Shown here: positions 12,956-15,526 of the stretch, in pieces
Layout: each line of letters opens with the position of its first letter
Numbering within the stretch: position 1 is the first letter of the stretch
DNA from: UBA3263 sp964508865
GTDB lineage: Bacteria; Bacteroidota; Bacteroidia; Bacteroidales; Muribaculaceae
Length of the DNA stretch: 15,526 bases
Assembly: GCA_964508865.1 (NCBI GenBank)
Contig: CAZDVP010000034.1
Coordinates: forward strand, 1 to 15,526
Direction of reading: 5' to 3'
Position numbers and translations under genes: made by a program
The notes under the pieces: model-generated
What the model was told of the DNA's origin: nothing
The model's input: only the letters and a program-made list of their open reading frames with translations
Database searches by the model: none

Positions 12956-14220
12956 TGCAATATGTTTGGCATCATCGCCTCTGGCTCGCCGGCGATATGC
13001 GCACCAACGACGGCCGCCCCGTTGCGGTTATCGACGTTGGCCAGCTCAACCGCGACTCAGGACCCGATTTTTTCAACGCCAAGGTGAAGGTTGGCAACGA
13101 AATGTGGTGCGGCAACGTTGAAATCCACGTTCGCGCATCGGACTGGCTGCGCCACGGCCATGACCGCGACCACGCCTACGATAACGTTATTCTCCACGTT
13201 GTTCAGACCGACGACTGCGCGATTCAAACCCCTTCGGGGCGCCCGATTCCGCAGGTTGTTTTGCCCTGTGCCCGCAATTTTGCCGAACGCTACGGCGAAT
13301 TTATCAACAACCGGGCCAACGCCCTGGCTTGCGCCTCGGAGCTGCGCCGGATGAGCCCGGTTCTGGTTCGCGACTGGCTCGACTCGCTCGGATTCGAGCG
13401 TCTCTACGCCAAAGTGGAAACCATTGAGCAACGCCTTGAGCGCTGGGCCGGCGACTGGGAGCAGACGGCGTTCATCACCCTGGCCCGCGCCTTGGGCGCC
13501 GGCATCAACGGCGACGCCTTTGAGCGCACTGCGGCATCGCTGCCGCTGAGGGTGCTACGCAAGCATTCCGATTCGCTGCTGACGCTGGAGGCGATGCTGC
13601 TGGGCCAGTCGGGACTGCTGACCGACGCGCCGGCCGGCGGCTACGTTGACCGCCTGCGTTCGGAATATGAATTCATGCGCACCAAATTCGACCTGCGCGC
13701 GCCCGAAGCGATAGTTTGGCGCATGAGCAGGATGCGACCCGCATCGTTTCCCCACCGGCGGCTGGCCACTCTGGCCCAAATGGCCTACGGCGGCTTTCAG
13801 CTCATGGAGCAGATTCTTGACTGCCGCAACGAAGAAGACGCACGCAAGATTTTCCGTTTCGACCTTGCCGGCTACTGGGCTATGAACTTCAACTTCAGCG
13901 GCACCGGCAACGGCCGCCCGGCGGCTCTGGGGGCCTCCACAATCGACATGCTGGTTATCAACGTTGTGGCCCCGCTGCTCATGGCCTATGGCCAGGCCAC
14001 TTCCGACGATCGCCTCACCGACCGGGCCATTGAGATTCTCGAACACCTGCCCGGCGAGCACAACCGCTTTACGGCCGACTTTGTCAACGCCGGAGTTCCC
14101 TGCGCCAACGCCTTCGTTTCGCAGGCAATGGTTCAGGCGCGGCGCTCCTACTGCGACGTTCGCAAATGCCTTTACTGCCGCCTGGGCCACAGAATTTTAG
14201 CATCAAAAGTACACCCATGA
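12943..14220 (+). CDS. DUF2851 family protein
   Basis: A 425-residue soluble protein of a family restricted largely to Bacteroidota and relatives; its function is unknown. Recognisable blocks are MEELMQYVWHHRLW at the start, SGPDFFNAKV (39-48), GNVEIHVRASDW (57-68) with H71 and H73, and NVILHVV (81-87). Near the C-terminus is a Cys pair region, CLYCRLGHRIL. The Asp/Glu-rich N-terminal part resembles a nuclease active site (GPDF...VEIH), a speculative comparison. The start at 12943 keeps the usual EEL/DFL-xYxW beginning; an alternative ATG at 12955 would form a TGATG junction but drop four residues. It overlaps the transporter by 13 bases and yraN by four (ATGA). Confidence 0.9.
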   Translation: MEELMQYVWHHRLWLAGDMRTNDGRPVAVIDVGQLNRDSGPDFFNAKVKVGNEMWCGNVEIHVRASDWLRHGHDRDHAYDNVILHVVQTDDCAIQTPSGRPIPQVVLPCARNFAERYGEFINNRANALACASELRRMSPVLVRDWLDSLGFERLYAKVETIEQRLERWAGDWEQTAFITLARALGAGINGDAFERTAASLPLRVLRKHSDSLLTLEAMLLGQSGLLTDAPAGGYVDRLRSEYEFMRTKFDLRAPEAIVWRMSRMRPASFPHRRLATLAQMAYGGFQLMEQILDCRNEEDARKIFRFDLAGYWAMNFNFSGTGNGRPAALGASTIDMLVINVVAPLLMAYGQATSDDRLTDRAIEILEHLPGEHNRFTADFVNAGVPCANAFVSQAMVQARRSYCDVRKCLYCRLGHRILASKVHP

Positions 14221-14579
14221 ACCAAATCGGAAAAACCGGCGAGGACCTTGCCTGCGACCTGCTGACCGGCAAAGGCTATGCCATTATTGACCGCAACACC
14301 ATTTTAGGCGGGGTTGAGGTCGACATTCTTGCGCAACACGATTCGCGCCTGGTAATTGTTGAAGTCAAAACGCGCAAAGCCGACCACTGGGACGACCGCT
14401 TCGGCATTGACCGCGAAAAAATGCGCCGCCTATGCCGCGCCGGCGCCAGCTACGTCAAGGCCAAAAACTCGCCCCTGGAGGTTCAAATCGATGCAATTCT
14501 GATTATTAACAACCCCGACGGCAGCCAGACCATTGACCATTTCGAGGACATTGCGCTGCCGCCGCGCAGGCGCCGCTGA
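14217..14579 (+). CDS. yraN: YraN family (UPF0102) nuclease-fold protein
   Basis: A 120-residue protein with the YraN pattern: GKTGEDLACDLLTGKGY (5-21, Glu9), then GGVEVDIL (31-38; Glu34, Asp36) and LVIVEVKTRK (45-54; Glu49, Lys51). These residues match the D/E-ExK core of Holliday-junction-resolvase-like restriction-endonuclease folds. Activity of the family has not been established. I chose the start at 14217 because the conserved GxxGExxA helix begins right after it; an ATG at 14166 would add 17 non-conserved residues read out of frame from DUF2851. It ends in an Arg-rich tail. It is last in the operon; no terminator hairpin was seen after it. Confidence 0.95.
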   Translation: MNQIGKTGEDLACDLLTGKGYAIIDRNTILGGVEVDILAQHDSRLVIVEVKTRKADHWDDRFGIDREKMRRLCRAGASYVKAKNSPLEVQIDAILIINNPDGSQTIDHFEDIALPPRRRR

Positions 14580-14599
14580 GAAACTTAGGCCGCTAACTA

Positions 14600-14631
14600 T
14601 TTGGATAATTGCCGCAAAATTATTACCTTTG
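14600..14631 (+). promoter_or_regulatory. promoter for the GH109-like gene
   Basis: TTTG (14600-14603), 20 bases, TACCTTTG (14624-14631): full consensus. The leader to the ATG at 14676 would be about 40 bases, AT-rich and lacking an SD sequence, as is usual in this phylum. Confidence 0.72.
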
Positions 14632-14675
14632 CAGTCAGAATCTATTCTTAAATTTATAAACCATTCAAAAATCAA

Positions 14676-15526
14676 ATGCTTATCAAAAAATTTGCTCTCG
14701 CCGCTGCCTGCCTGCTGATGGTCGGCAATCTGGCATCAGCTCAGTCGCTGTCGCCTTCAACCAAAACCCATTGGGACAAGGGCACACTGGTTGTTGAAAC
14801 CCCCGAGCGTCCTGCCGGCCAGGAACACGTTCTGGGCCTAACCGCTCCGAAAATGGACAAGGTCCGCGTGGCCTTTGTTGGTCTGGGCATGCGTGGCCCC
14901 GGCGCAGTTAACCGCTTCGCCCACATTCCCGGCGTAGAAATCGTTGCCCTTTGCGACTACGATTCCGTACGCGCTGCAAACTGCCAGAAATACCTCCGCG
15001 AAAAAGGCCTGAAGCCCGCCGACATCTACTTCGGCGAAGATGGCTACAAGACCATCTGCGAACGCCCCGACGTTGACCTGGTCTACGTTGCCACCGACTG
15101 GGACCACCACTTCCCCGTTGCCAAAGCCGCCCTCGAAAACGGCAAGCACACCGCCATTGAAGTTCCTTCGGCAATGAACCTCGAACAGTGCTGGGAGCTC
15201 ATTGACCTGAGCGAGAAGAACCGCAAGCACTGCATGATTCTTGAAAACTGCTGCTATGACTACTATGAACTCAACGCCCTGGCAATGGCTCAGGCCGGTG
15301 TGTTCGGCGAAGTTCTCCGCGCAGAAGGCGCCTATATCCACAACCTCGATCCCTTCTGGGACCACTACTGGAAGAACCCCGAAAATGACCCCGACAAGCT
15401 CGGCTGGCGCATGAAATACAACATGGAAAACCGCGGCGACCTCTACGCCACCCACGGCCTCGGCCCGGTTGCACAGTGCCTGAACATTCACCGCGGCGAC
15501 CGCTTCAAAACCCTCGTTGCCATGGA
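14676..15526 (+). CDS. secreted Gfo/Idh/MocA-fold protein, GH109-like (3' truncated)
   Basis: The first 283 codons are present and the frame is open to the window edge. A Sec signal peptide covers residues 1-22 (LIKK, hydrophobic core, ASA before Gln23). The dinucleotide-binding Rossmann motif GLGMRG is at 69-74. EVPSA (162-166) occupies the EKP site of the superfamily. ILENCCYDYYEL (188-199) and ENRGDLYATHGLGPV (251-265) match the GH109 subgroup, in which NAD-bound enzymes cleave alpha-N-acetylgalactosaminides by a redox-assisted mechanism; Tyr194 and His260 are plausible active-site residues. The known family is about 430-470 residues, so roughly a third is missing. Alternative: a periplasmic dehydrogenase with another sugar substrate. 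It has its own promoter. Confidence 0.85.
   Translation, partial: MLIKKFALAAACLLMVGNLASAQSLSPSTKTHWDKGTLVVETPERPAGQEHVLGLTAPKMDKVRVAFVGLGMRGPGAVNRFAHIPGVEIVALCDYDSVRAANCQKYLREKGLKPADIYFGEDGYKTICERPDVDLVYVATDWDHHFPVAKAALENGKHTAIEVPSAMNLEQCWELIDLSEKNRKHCMILENCCYDYYELNALAMAQAGVFGEVLRAEGAYIHNLDPFWDHYWKNPENDPDKLGWRMKYNMENRGDLYATHGLGPVAQCLNIHRGDRFKTLVAM

Noticed and set aside
14573..14600. Possible terminator after yraN (CTGAG AAA CTTAG)
   Set aside because: The five-pair stem includes a G-T wobble and a three-base loop, and no T-tract follows.

Overview
The window is chromosomal DNA from a member of the Bacteroidota, most likely a GC-rich Bacteroidales. The evidence is threefold. Five positions carry a TTTG/TTG box about 19-20 bp from a TAnnTTTG box, the promoter form of this phylum. 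Shine-Dalgarno sequences are mostly absent. The gene content is also typical: a four-helix-bundle protein with suffix domain, DUF2851, YraN, a Tyr-rich Wzc-type kinase and a GH109-like Gfo/Idh/MocA protein. Species cannot be named from this sequence. The window is almost fully coding, and no gap exceeds about 170 bases. I saw no tRNA, rRNA, CRISPR array, IS element or convincing intrinsic terminator.

Left part (1-1600): the first 15 codons of rpsF leave the window on the minus strand. A divergent promoter region follows, then a four-helix-bundle gene whose leader is three tandem 9-mers. After it come a 56-codon gene and a GNAT acetyltransferase one base apart, which looks like a GNAT toxin-antitoxin pair. 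This part is clearly more AT-rich than the rest.

Plus-strand repair/radical-SAM pair (1611-5533): uvrB overlaps a YgiQ-family radical SAM gene by ATGA.

Minus-strand block (11984 down to 5530): wza-like lipoprotein, wzc-like tyrosine autokinase and PHP-type (CpsB) tyrosine phosphatase form a tightly packed polysaccharide export and control set. Downstream, behind its own good promoter, is a second three-gene unit: a sugar-type nucleotidyltransferase, an ATP-grasp-like protein and a CDP-alcohol phosphatidyltransferase. The likely logic is activation of an alcohol-phosphate as a CDP derivative and transfer to a lipid or solute acceptor, with an unassigned ATP-dependent step between. This trio is the best candidate for an undescribed pathway here. 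No glycosyltransferases, flippase or polymerase accompany the export genes.

Right part (12131-15526): a bile acid:sodium symporter family transporter, DUF2851 and YraN overlap as one operon, starting from a promoter so close to the first ATG that the mRNA should be nearly leaderless. A separate promoter then drives a secreted GH109-like oxidoreductase-fold protein that is cut by the window end.
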